From: Stratiolaelaps scimitus
Lineage: Eukaryota > Arthropoda > Arachnida > Mesostigmata > Laelapidae
Length of the DNA stretch: 64,000 nucleotides
Direction of reading: 5' to 3'
Assembly: GCA_019614645.1 (NCBI GenBank)
Contig: JABWDB010000011.1
Location: 7,141,501 to 7,205,500 of the forward strand
The notes beneath the pieces are model-generated. The model made no database searches, was not told the DNA's origin, and was given only the letters and a program-made list of their open reading frames with translations. The position numbers and the translations under genes were made by a program. How positions within the stretch are numbered: the first letter of the stretch is position 1; each line of letters starts with the position of its first letter. Shown in pieces: positions 1 through 10,384 of this stretch.

Positions 1-1758
1 GCCACTCCTCGGTGGCTGTCAACCCGAAGCCTTCGCGATCGTACTCGTAGCCGTTGCTGCACCCAACGATCTGTTCTCGATCAATGCGGCCACCGAACTC
101 TTCGTTGGGGTCGGCTATCCAGCCGTACATCGAGCAGCCGCTGGGCTCGGGTGATGCCTCGGAGGCGCGCGGTAGGCCGTTCTCCCTCCACCAAACGCTG
201 GGCATGCTCATGTTCGGACGAGCACACCAATGCTTGACGTCGGCCGCCATCAGGGGCGACATCAGATTCGTCCACGCAACCGGAAAGGCGCGAAGACAAG
301 CCAACGCCGTGACCACACCTGGAACGAGATTAGTATGCCATGAAATGATTGATAAGCCTGTGTTAGATAGCATTCGAGCCGAACGATGCCATCGGAGAAG
401 GCTCCGGTAGAGGAGGGACTATTTTTTTTCTTGCCAGGTACGAGGAAGGAAGGGAATAAGCAAAGGTGGCCCCGACGGCTCCTCTCATAGTAATACCTAA
501 TAGGTTAAAAGCTAAGGCCTGTCAGATAGGGGCAGAACAGCTCAGGGTCAGCTCGAAAAATCAGGGAAGGGAGTGACAATGTCGAAGACCGGCCAATATG
601 CCGCATAAGGTTCAGCGACTTTCCAGACCTCCTTTTCTGATTCGTACAAATGAGCCCAGTGCTGCTATTGCTTGCTGTTCATCGGCGGCTAATTATAGCT
701 GAGTATCTATAACGAAGAGCTGGTGGCAGCTTACAACGAACAGTGATACATGGGCAGATCCGGGTAGACAGGTGCGCCTCATCGGCACTTCGATAACTAA
801 CGATTGAGAATCGCCTGCGGCATTTGATTCCGTCTCCAAGTCCATACAATTCGTTTGTTGCTGCCAAGGCAGTCTTCGAATGACAGCCGGATCATTTCGT
901 TTACCAACTGCCGCCGTCGTATCACACTGCCAATCCGCATCAATAGGCGGTGAGATATCCACGGTCATTGAAGTAATTGCAACAAATGTAATTACGATTC
1001 AGCAACACCATGCTCCGCCAGTATTTCATTCTCTTCGCCTCTATGGGAATCCTATTCCTGTCAACTGGTGAAAATCATTTACTGTATACAATGAGCAAAT
1101 GCCACTAATACATTATAACGTATATTGGATGAATATTTCCAAGCTGGAATACGCTCAGCCCCCTAAATATGAACAACTCAATCCATGGTGCAACAACTGC
1201 TATCGCGGCATAAGGCTTCAGAAGACGGGCAACGCCTTATAAATGCAAATGTGCGACGGCGAGCGTATATTGGATGGGAATTATGCAATTAATTACTCGG
1301 AAAATTACCATTCTGCCAGCAAATGGCAAACGTGACTTGAGCGGAGAAGAAAATGCCAAAATACGATAGATTCACTCAGCACTCCTCATAGTAATGACAG
1401 ATTAACACGCATCACGTGTATATGATACCAATCTATGAATTCGCATAGCCTTGTACAATGGCGCTGCCATCTTCACTGAGTGGGTGTAGCCGTCAACGAG
1501 TCCCTCCGGAACTCTCGGAACAGCACGTCGCATTGACCGCAAATCTGATCACATAGCTATTTGAAACACCTCGGTTCACCCTACGTAATCTACCCGCTTC
1601 AGAAATACGAAAACACTGCCGCGGAAAACAAGACGATTGGCACTTGATCACACTCGAGCGAACTCGAGTTGCGAGTCGGAGATGCGCTCGTAGCAATCTT
1701 TCTCACCATGGTAGATGCCGAACCGTCCAATGACCTGCACAACATCAATATCTTCCAT
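1..1758 (-). CDS. SLC22-type organic ion transporter, 5' part (copy A, cut by left edge)
   Basis: Two exons are visible: exon 1 at 1758-1707 (52 nt) and exon 2 from 318 down to the window edge. The 1388-bp intron has a GTGAGA donor and a TTCCAG acceptor. Exon 1 encodes MEDIDVVQVIGRFGIYH and ends in phase 1. This matches the 52-nt first exons of the two complete SLC22 copies at 35.6-41.0 kb. Exon 2 encodes TM1 (LACLRAFPVAWTNLMSP) and the start of the large extracellular loop, with the cysteines of WCARP, SGC and VGC and the LTATEEW motif before TM2. No stop or frameshift is seen. SLC22 proteins are 12-TM major facilitator plasma-membrane carriers for organic cations, anions or carnitine-like zwitterions. 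The substrate cannot be told here. This copy is clearly more diverged than the other two are from each other. The remaining TM2-TM12 coding sequence would lie left of the window. Confidence 0.85.
474..562 (+). repeat. Dispersed repeat R3, copy 1
   Basis: The stretch contains the blocks TCATAGTAATACCTAA, AGGCCTGTCAGATAGGGG and CAGCTCGAAAAA. The same blocks, in the same order, recur at 40868-40912 and, inverted, at 43352-43440. No coding capacity is evident. It lies inside intron 1 of SLC22 copy A. It could be a short non-autonomous mobile element or an old segmental duplicate. Confidence 0.6.
1180..1262 (+). repeat. SINE-like family 2, fragment
   Basis: This segment shares the run from the 'CAACTGCTAT' block through 'AGACGGGCAAC' to 'TAAATGCAAATGTG' with the fuller copies at 4153-4340 and 42422-42605. 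The tRNA-like B box is missing, so it is a truncated copy. Confidence 0.45.
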
Positions 1759-3406
1759 CGCCGCATCAACGGAGAACCTTGCCACGTCCTAATGGCGCCC
1801 TCGTACAGCCGCAAATGGCGTTATACTAATTGCTCCTGGACTAATTGATGCCGGTGACGGGGGAGGCGGGACGAGAGAGAGAGAGAGAGTCTAAGACAAC
1901 TTGTAAAAATCGTCTCATTCTATCGAGTCTAATTAGTCGTTGATGGCTGCGGGATCTTATTATTTCCCTCGCAAACGATGGCGGCCAGCGGCGACGGAGC
2001 TGTAAATAGGCTGTCCCAACGACTCGAAGATACGGCTGGTGGACAAGGAGCCAGCGGGTCACGTGGCCTGCCTGCCTGGCCGGCCTGCACTTCTCCTCGT
2101 GCTCCTGGCTCGTCTGGAAGCTAAGTCGAGACCGTGATGAACGTGTAGCAGTCGACGCTCGGTGAAAATTCGGCTCCCCGGTCAATCAATTGATATCAAA
2201 GTCATCTCTGATATTGAACAGCAAACACGGCCTGCGTCATGTACATTGGCGACTGACACGTACGATGTTGTCGCCGACGAAATACCTGAAGTACCACAGT
2301 ATGCGCTGTGCTGAAATCTGGGGATATTGAGCTCACTGGCTCCGCGAAATCGGATTTATTTCGGGACCTCTGTGCCGGGAGGCGAGATTCTGTTCATTAT
2401 ATTTTCAGATGTTCAGCTTACACAGGAGAGGATCGAGTTAGCATAAACTATGACTGGCTGGGTCAAGCCTCATGAGGCGACACCCATATATATTGTATGT
2501 ATATAATTGTATATATTAATAGCTACGTAAAGATGTGTTGAAAGTAAGTTAACTCGTCTCGAAATGTACATTTTCGGTTCGACAAAAATGTCTGCAGTAA
2601 CAACCAGCTAACTTTTTGTCCCTACTCAGCTGAGGTCGGCTTTCACAGCCAAGTGTTCTGAAGTGGTTACGTAGTTTGTATTTTTGTGAAATTCCACTTC
2701 TTTTAATTAGAATATGCTTCTTTTCGACGAATATATTTTTGCCTCGGTACCCCTCACATCTACAATTTAAAATTGCTTGTGAGATTCATCGTTGGGAGCT
2801 ATATACTTCAAAGGCGCAAAGGTCTCTTACATTGTGCCCTATGGCACAATTTCAAGTGAACAATTCTAATGTACAGAGAAAAATGGCAGTCTTTTGCTCA
2901 ACAACACAAATCGAGCAACATTAACAAAAGCCTTATTTATTCACCGATATATGTAGTCACCATCAAGGCAACGATACATCGTCGGTGCTCCTGTTTTCGA
3001 AAGATATCACCCTAAATCCATTGCGTCGACGCCACATGCGGAGAGGAGGACGCCACGGCCGGCGTCCGCGTAATTCCAATCTGTGCTAATATAGGAGAGA
3101 CGATAGAGGTTAACGTTCAATCTGGCCACGTGAATCATTCAATGGCTTGTGTACGTTATAGAAACATCCAGGCAACACATCTGCATCGAGCGAACGCGAG
3201 ACAAGGCCGGACCGCAGTGCAGTGGGTGTCTGTTTTTGAAATCACTTTTGACAAGTTCGTACGCGCAATGCCTCTCTCGTTGCCTATGTCGGCTATATTG
3301 CTCTTCGGGAGGGGTGCCCGTGGTGTCGTTTCGAGAACACATACACCCAGATCAGTTAATGCGCCTTGTTGATTGCTAGTGTCAGAGTGGCGAAAGTCGA
3401 TCGTCT

Positions 3407-3487
3407 CTGTCGATCTCGAAGCCGCTGTCGACCTGAGGGGTCTGCGGACGAATCCCTCAGGTCGACATCGACTCCCGAGATCGGCAG
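3407..3487. repeat. Long imperfect inverted repeat (hairpin, about 33-bp stem)
   Basis: The inner arms GTCGACCTGAGGG (3427-3439) and CCCTCAGGTCGAC (3454-3466) are perfect complements around a 14-nt loop. Pairing continues outward through the GATCTCG/CGAGATC blocks with a one-base bulge and a few mismatches, to about 3407 on the left and 3487 on the right. Size and shape resemble a microRNA precursor, but a chance or transposon-derived inverted repeat is equally possible. Confidence 0.6.
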
Positions 3488-3868
3488 CGACAGCTGTGGA
3501 ACACCAACGCTCGCCTTGACCTTGACGAGCGCACGCATGTCTCGGGTGACCTCTTGGGTGAAACTCCGAGGAGAGATTTGTTAAATCTCTAATTACCTAG
3601 CGCGAGCTGACAACGCTAACGCTGGGCGCATTGAGCACTGATAACGCGTAGGGTACGCGAGGCTTATGGGCAGTGAAAGCCAAATTTTTCCCATCCACAA
3701 TTTTCGTTATTCGGTACTTTGGATTTTTATTAGCCGTATTTTCGTCAACAGCGACCCTTCCAGGGGATAAATGCACACTGCCAAAGACGCGCCGTAGTCA
3801 ACCTAGCATTTCAACACCAACATTACACTGTTATTTGCGGAAATCCACGTCGGTTTCGCTATATGTAA

Positions 3869-3934
3869 GGTAAAGGTTTTATTGGTTTATTAAAAGAGCT
3901 GCAATTTTACAATGCTTAAGCTCTCTTATATGTA
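3869..3934 (-). repeat. SINE-like family 1, truncated copy
   Basis: Read on the minus strand, this is the 3' part of SINE family 1: CATATAAGAGAGCTTAAGCATTGTAAAATTGCAGC, then AATAAACCAATAAAACC and a TTACC end. The tRNA-like 5' half is missing. Confidence 0.7.
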
Positions 3935-4152
3935 AAACAGGATAATCTACTGCAACGGGCAAGTCGTCATTAGAGGCAAAATGTATGGATCATTATATTA
4001 AAACTGCCTCGCTCTTTCTCTCTCTCTAACTCTCTCTTCTCTCTCCTGTTGACCTCAAATGAGCATTGAATGGTCGGATTGGTCAAATTCGTTAGAGAAA
4101 TGACTTCGTTCGGAAATCAACCGAAATATACATTTGTATTAAAGAAAAAAAA

Positions 4153-4340
4153 TGCCGAGTTGACGCTCAGCTAACATTTACATGACAGGACATTCGGCAT
4201 GCGTTCGGCTCAAGGCTCCATAAGACGGGCAACCCCTGCTTAAATGCACATGTCCAATGGCGGGGATTTCTCTGCACAGATGTGCACCTACGCGTCTCCG
4301 CCGGTTGCAAGATAGACGCAAACAAATGCACCCGTCACGC
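4153..4340 (+). repeat. SINE-like family 2, diverged copy
   Basis: The order of blocks (CTCAGCTAACATTTA, the AGACGGGCAACC block, TTAAATGCACATGT, then GTGCACCTACGCGTCTCC) matches the fuller copy at 42422-42605. The element is tRNA-derived, judging from the better preserved B box of that copy, and is degenerate here. Confidence 0.55.
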
Positions 4341-5324
4341 CATCGGGCGTAATCATGTTGGCGTTACTCGAACCCCAGCAGGAGCAGTATTTATATTAGT
4401 CGACTGACTCAGACGACCCCCTGCCGTACCTCTGGTAACTATCGTACGAACTCGAGGCAGGACAAGTGAACCGAGACACAGATTGATCCGAAGCGGCAAA
4501 ATCTGTGAACCGAATACATGCAGCATTAAAGGTAATAATTTACAGCGAATTTTGGGGCGGACCCTAGCCGTCAAACCCTCGTAGCACGTTTGACTAACTA
4601 GATGAAACGGCTGCTCGAGTTGTTCAGCGTACTGTACTCCAACGTCCCCATGGAATCGGGTCAAGGCTAAAGAAGATGAAAGATCGCCATGCACTAATTA
4701 ATCCGAGACACGCTTAAATTAATTCAACCTCTAAAGCTAGGCTATCTGCTATCTGTCAAGGATAATAGCGTTGATAAGGTGACGATCAGCCAAAGTCCCC
4801 CCCCCCCCTTTATAGAATCCATCTCGATTGCCTCTACATAGCGAGGTTCAGTACAGAATCATAATTTTGTGTTCGTTCGCTTGCATCATAAACACTAACA
4901 CACATAAATACTAGTATAGACCAGCAATACAGGAACGCTTCAATTGAACCCCCCCAGAGCCCTGAACTATCGGCGCATATCCAGTTCTGAAGTTTTGTCG
5001 ATTACAATTATAACCAAATAGCAATCGATAACATTGACTTTTACTAGGCTCACTGTTTGAACAGATACAAGTGCGTATTTTCGTTATAATGGATAACCTT
5101 TTGTTTAACCAGTGATATGATTGTTATAATTGCCAATTGTAATAAACAATTTGGTATATTATTATTATTAGTAACTGTTCCTTCTTCTTCAATAGAATAC
5201 AAGGAGAACAGCCTTGCTGAGTGATGTATTCGAATTTATTTTACATTTAACATCCCCTTTTTTTTCACGATAACAATATACCCACTGATAACATATGCAT
5301 TGTTGGCTTCGAGCCACCAGCATA

Positions 5325-5327
<3 letters not shown>

Positions 5328-5380
<53 letters not shown>
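5328..5380. repeat. (TA)n microsatellite
   Basis: An uninterrupted TA dinucleotide run of about 52 bp in the intergenic region. Confidence 0.95.
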
Positions 5381-5381
<1 letters not shown>

Positions 5382-7008
5382 CAATCTCGCGATTTCCCGG
5401 CGTTTGAGAAGATTACACAAAAGAAGAATCGAATTCACCAAATTACCGCGGGTCCACCCCCGCTGTTTTTCCTACACGTTTTCCTTGACGAGCTGTATCA
5501 TCTGGGGGATTTTTTTGATGTCTACCAGAAGCACCTGTAATGTGTAGCGGAAAACACATTTTAGAATAATCAAGAAAGAAAATCTGCGGTGGGATTATTC
5601 TCGATAAAACAATTTTTCGACATCGTTTCACAGGATCATTTCTCTAGTCGATCTAACGTATTCGCTTGCCGGATTCGTACACCCTGTCAATTGTGAATGT
5701 TGTTCACTCGCGACTGTTGTTCCGTATAAACATATATTGCGGAACGTACGTACGACAAAAAAAAACGCATGTTGGATAGATGCGCGCAAAAGGTAGACGT
5801 TTTGAGTAGAGTCCTAACTCCAAATCAAGATCTTGAGAAGAATTGAGAGCGACACCAGAGAAGAGATCTGGGGAACCTTTGAGAATTGAGTAGAGAGGGA
5901 AGCGGATGATGGCACAGGGACAAACGGGGGGCTCTAAGCTGCCTCTTCCCCAATTGGGCTTAGGTAATGTCTGGTTAATAAAAGCAAGGATCGGATCTGA
6001 TGAGATAACTTCGAACTTAGCGTCCAGTGTGAGCCAAGGTGGGGTCCAGCAGCCAGCTTCGAGTAATAAGCAACACATCAAGCGGTGCAGTTATTATTAG
6101 TTAGACAAGCTAGTCAGACAAGCAAAATATCGTAATGAGAGCTAGTGTCAAGAAACGTGTCCTGGCCAACACACATATCCGATATCCGTTGCTGTAAGCG
6201 CCTACACAGCGACGTGTGGCAAAAGTAGGATTTATCAAAGAACGTACGTCTTCGATAATAATAATCAAATACTAACAACATAATGAGGTGGACGCTCATG
6301 AATTGATGAATAATGGCAGTAAGGCAAAAAGCAGAGCATTAACAAACAAAGTTTGCGGTTCATTTTGGAAGTTGCCGAAATTACAAAATGGTGCCAATGG
6401 TTGCTAATTAGTACCTACAGCGAGGGCGGCAGACACAGCTGAGCTATTATTATATCTCAATCGACATCGGCTAGCATTATGTGTAACGCGCGCGAGCTTG
6501 TTAATGTCAGAACAAGCAGTACGAAGCAAAGACAATAAATAGAGCGACAATACCCCCTACGACACCCCCCACCCCCGGGGGATTCCCCATCTGAGGGGTT
6601 TTCACCGACCTTTCGGATCTGTTTTAGCTCTTCGTCGCTTTTTTTCCATTTGCCTGCGAGGGCGGTATCCGCATCTTGCCGTGGGACCTGCGAAGTTCGC
6701 ATGGGTAAGAAGAGATGTTAGAATCGATGTGAGAATCGGGTTGAATCTTCGGATAGCATTTCTTTGGCTTGAATCTAAACCAGTGTCCGGTAGGTGGGGC
6801 TTGACGCTACTTGCCTAGCTACAAATCTACGAGTATGGGGACTCATTGAATTTGTGCGTGAATTCTTGTAGATCCGCATTAGACAATATACGCGCTTTCC
6901 AACACCGTTGATATAAGAATTCAACACGAGAGGTGAAAGTTTTTTTCCAGCTGTTGGTGTTCTCCTCTCTAGGGGAACCTTTCAGAAACCTGTCAGCGGA
7001 GTACCTGG

Positions 7009-7100
7009 AACGGTGGCTAGGTCTCCGGCTGTAAAATGCCGGAGGGCGCAGGTTCGAGCCCTGCGACCTGGTGACATATAAGAGAACTTTAGCATTTTAC
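7009..7100 (+). repeat. tRNA-derived SINE family 1, copy
   Basis: The copy has a tRNA-like head with the B box GGTTCGAGCCC and an adjoining stem, followed by GACATATAAGAGAAC...TTAGCATTTTACC. The same head-to-tail structure is seen at 11241-11394 and inverted at 25701-25840. It lies immediately 5' (plus strand) of the minisatellite. It cannot be a functional tRNA gene, because the D-arm/A-box region is degenerate and the tail is SINE-like. Confidence 0.65.
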
Positions 7101-7126
7101 CTTCGATTATCGGTGTCAAACAAATC

Positions 7127-7748
7127 CAAGAGGCTCTTACCAAAAAGGCTCTTACCTAAAAAGGTTCTAACCTAAAGGCTCTTACCCAAAAAGGTTCTAA
7201 CCAGAAGGCTCTTACCAAAAGAAGGTTCTTGCCTAAAGGTTCTAACCAGAAGGCTCATACCTAAAGACTCTTACCTAAAGGTTCTAACCAGAAGGCTCTT
7301 ACCAAAAGAGGGTTCTTGCCTAAAGGTTCTAACCAGAAGGCTCTTACCAAAAGAAGGTTCTTGCCTAAAGGTTCTAACCAGAAGGCTCATACCTAAAGAC
7401 TCTTACCTAAAGGTTCTAACCGGAAGGCTCTTACCTAAAGACTCTTACCAAAAGAAGGCTCTTGCCTAAAGGTTCTAACCAGAAGGCTCATACCTAAAGA
7501 CTCTTACCAAGAGGCTCTTACTTAAAGGTTCTAACTAGACGGCTCTTACCTAAAGGTTCTAACTAGACGGCTCTTACCGAAAGTCTCTTACCTAAAGACT
7601 CTTACTAAAAGAAGGCTCATGCCTAAAGGTTCTAACCAGAAGGCTCATACCTAAAGACTCTTACCAAGAGGCTCTTACCTAAAGGTTCGAACGAGAAGGC
7701 TCTTACCTAATGGTTCGAACCAGAAGGCTCTTACCTAAACGCTCCTAC
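7127..7748. repeat. Degenerate minisatellite (13-16 bp subunits) touching the BCCIP stop codon
   Basis: About 620 bp is built from alternating subunits of the type AGGCTCTTACCTAA, AGGTTCTAACCAGA and AGACTCTTACCTAA, with A-run length variation and local higher-order repetition of several subunits. Read on the minus strand (the BCCIP sense strand), most subunits contain TTTAGGTAAGAGCC or a near relative, close to a consensus 5' splice donor. The last BCCIP codons overlap the array edge, where the coding strand reads TTTAGGTAAGAGCC with TAA as the in-frame stop. The array may therefore have grown from the gene's own terminal exon/donor sequence. Confidence 0.9.
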
Positions 7749-10349
7749 ATAAAGCGTCACCGCTTTGGGATACAAACGGACACGCAGAGACGCATCGCGT
7801 TTCTCTCCTCTCACGCCGACAATTACCTCATAGTCGAACTGAAGCTCCGCAAGGTCAACGAATAGCTCCTCTTCGCCATTCGCAAAAATCACCTCCTTGG
7901 CACCCGCGTACTGCTTGCATATCATGATAACGTGCTGGATTTTCGATAGCGATGGTATTGTTTTCTTCACCTGTGCGTGTTGAAGTTGCATTGCTAAATT
8001 AGCGGTTTATTGGCTTTAGAATAAATTGCGAGTTGGCGCCAATTATCGAATTATCGTGACGGAAAAAAAACCGAAGAGATGCAACAAAGATTTTTTTCGA
8101 AGGATGTCACCTCGCCGCGGCATGATGGCAAAATTCAGCCAAATTCAAAAGTCAGCGACCGGCACTCGCCGGTAACGACGCGCCATGTCATATCGCCAGT
8201 ATCGTAAACGTACGACAAAGCAACCACAAAGCAATGGAATGATTACAACCACAAAGCAATGGAACACCCATGAAATATTGCATGAAACTACATCATGGTA
8301 AGAAAAATATGTGTACATGATGGCCATTCATCGGCAAAAGCCGCAATATAGTTCGTCAATGATGATTTCTCAATTAATTTTCTCAAGTCCATATATCCCA
8401 TCATTGGTCGCTGTGAAACTCGTGTCACACTGTCGATGCATCGCTATCTCACCTCTTTCCAATCGCCGTGTATGCTTTCCAACAGCGGCAAAGCGACCTT
8501 CGGTGGGATATTCACAAAGCGCTCCGACACAAGCAATCCTACGCTGCCTTCCGACAACAACGTTTCCAACTTTGACCGGATCGACTCATCCTAAAAGCAT
8601 CACCAGAGGAAAAGGTCCTTTGAGATGTAGTTAGCTATGTCGAAGGTCTTCTTCGGCTAGTGACGCTCACAAGAGGTCGCATATCATTCGCCTCGTATAT
8701 TATCGCATTATGGTGATGTCTATTAAACAAGTGGTATATTGTCATACGTTCCGACCTTGCTTGCGGCGGCCCTCTCAGACAGGAAGCTCCGGACGCTTTT
8801 TACGCCTTCGCGTTCGCCTCGGAGCGGGATCACTCCGGAGATGCCGTATACTTCGTCGACGTCATCGTCGTCGTCATCGTCCTCGTCAGCGCCTTTCATA
8901 TCCTGGAATCGCGCCACAATTGACGCCACAATGGGACGCGCCACGGACGCGGTTCGATTGATTAGAGAAAGTAGCATTTCAGTAGCGGAACTGGCAGCTT
9001 AATGAACGAGGAGCCGAACGACTCCTTCAACTGTGAGTCAATAATTAGTGGTAGTAGTAGTAACAGAAGTAATTAGTTGTTTTTTGTTTGCGAGATGTAG
9101 AACTTTTTTTTTATGTCCTATTAGACAACGGGGCATATTGCGTTCACAAGAAATCACAAGGGAACGGTGTTTATACCCTGGGGTCACTTGATCAAAAAGC
9201 AGCAGAAAGCTAGTGTTTCGCCCCTAGTCGAATCCACTATTACAAGGCTATATAGGCATTGCTCGAGTTCTGCCATGGTGCTCCCCAGGGACCCACATGT
9301 GTACAAGGTACATGTGGACGATAGACACACGACTAGCACAGTATAACGTGGAGCAACAGCGGATGTCCTACTAAAAAAAAAAAAAAACAGCGGATGTCCT
9401 ACCTCGTCAGCTTGCCGAAGGATCAGAGATAGCTTGTTTAGCTCGATCAGATGCTTGGCTAAATCGGACACGTCGACGCGGGCATTACGGAACACCTGCA
9501 AGATGCATCGAGCAAGAACGTTTGTTGGGCATTATTGACAAGTACGGCAAAGATCCACCACGGTGCCACAGTAGGCGATGCTGCTATCGATGGTGCAGAT
9601 CGTCTCTTCAATGCGCTAGATAGATCCGAGCCGCCGGAACGATCACGGCCAACCGGCAGGCGAAGGTGCTCCGTCGGCTTTCAGTCACCTGACCAGAGAT
9701 CTACCTAATCCCCGAACGTGGTCCAGCCACCGAATAGACAAGCGTTCCTGTGGCCAGGCAAGCCGCGACGAGCACAACGAAGCCGCAGACCCCCCTACAA
9801 CCTGCTATGGCTGGAAACCCGCGAGAGGTGCACCCATCCCTCAGAGTCCACCGACTCCATTTCACTTTTACCTGCTGTAACAGCTTCCTGATACCATGAA
9901 AGTCGGAATCAACGGGGGAGAACGCCTCGAAATCAATGTTGACCACGGTGTTAACGAAGTCGTTGCTCTCAGAAGTGTCCTCGCCCTCGGAGTCGTCATC
10001 ATCATCATTGTCGCTGTCGTCCTCAGAATCAGCATTGGCAATTTCCTCGTCTGAGGACATCGCTTCATCGTCATCACCCTCGATACCCTCTGCATTGGCC
10101 ACAGACGAAAAAAGCAACAATAACAGAACATGTTATACATTCGAGTTATATATGCTAAGCAGATTGAAACAATACTGGTTCGGGCCTCAGAGAACATCGA
10201 GTGGAACTTCGTCAGCACCTATGTTGCTTCGTCAACATAGGTGATGATTACTACGGCCATTACTATTATAGTGTTCGTAAGCTGCGGCAGGTCGAAAACG
10301 GAAATGATTTTTATGATTATTACCACAAGTATAAATATATAGATTTTTT

Positions 10350-10384
<35 letters not shown>

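Larger units (their letters stand above)
319..1706 (-). other. Intron 1 of SLC22 copy A
   Basis: This non-coding interval separates the two visible exons of SLC22 copy A. It contains one copy of the short dispersed repeat R3 (about 474-562) and a fragment of SINE-like family 2 (about 1180-1262, including the TTATAAATGCAAATGTG segment). I see no other gene in it. Confidence 0.6.
1759..7100. other. Intergenic region between SLC22 copy A and BCCIP, no gene recognised
   Basis: I found no credible exon here. The region holds a (GA)n tract near 1871, a long hairpin at 3407-3487, a SINE family 1 fragment at 3869, a (CT)n tract near 4013-4045, a SINE family 2 copy at 4153, a (TA)n tract at 5328-5380, and another SINE family 1 copy from 7009. 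Open frames such as 5704-6081 (minus) have no recognisable similarity or splice context. Confidence 0.5.

Noticed and set aside
5704..6299. Possible solo LTR or gene on the minus strand
   Set aside because: An AATAAA-like signal and an open frame are present, but I could not find matching terminal repeats, a target-site duplication, or conserved TG...CA ends.
7021..7075. tRNA gene suggested by a clear B box and stem
   Set aside because: The same head recurs with a common non-tRNA body at many loci, and the cloverleaf is not intact. It is a SINE head.
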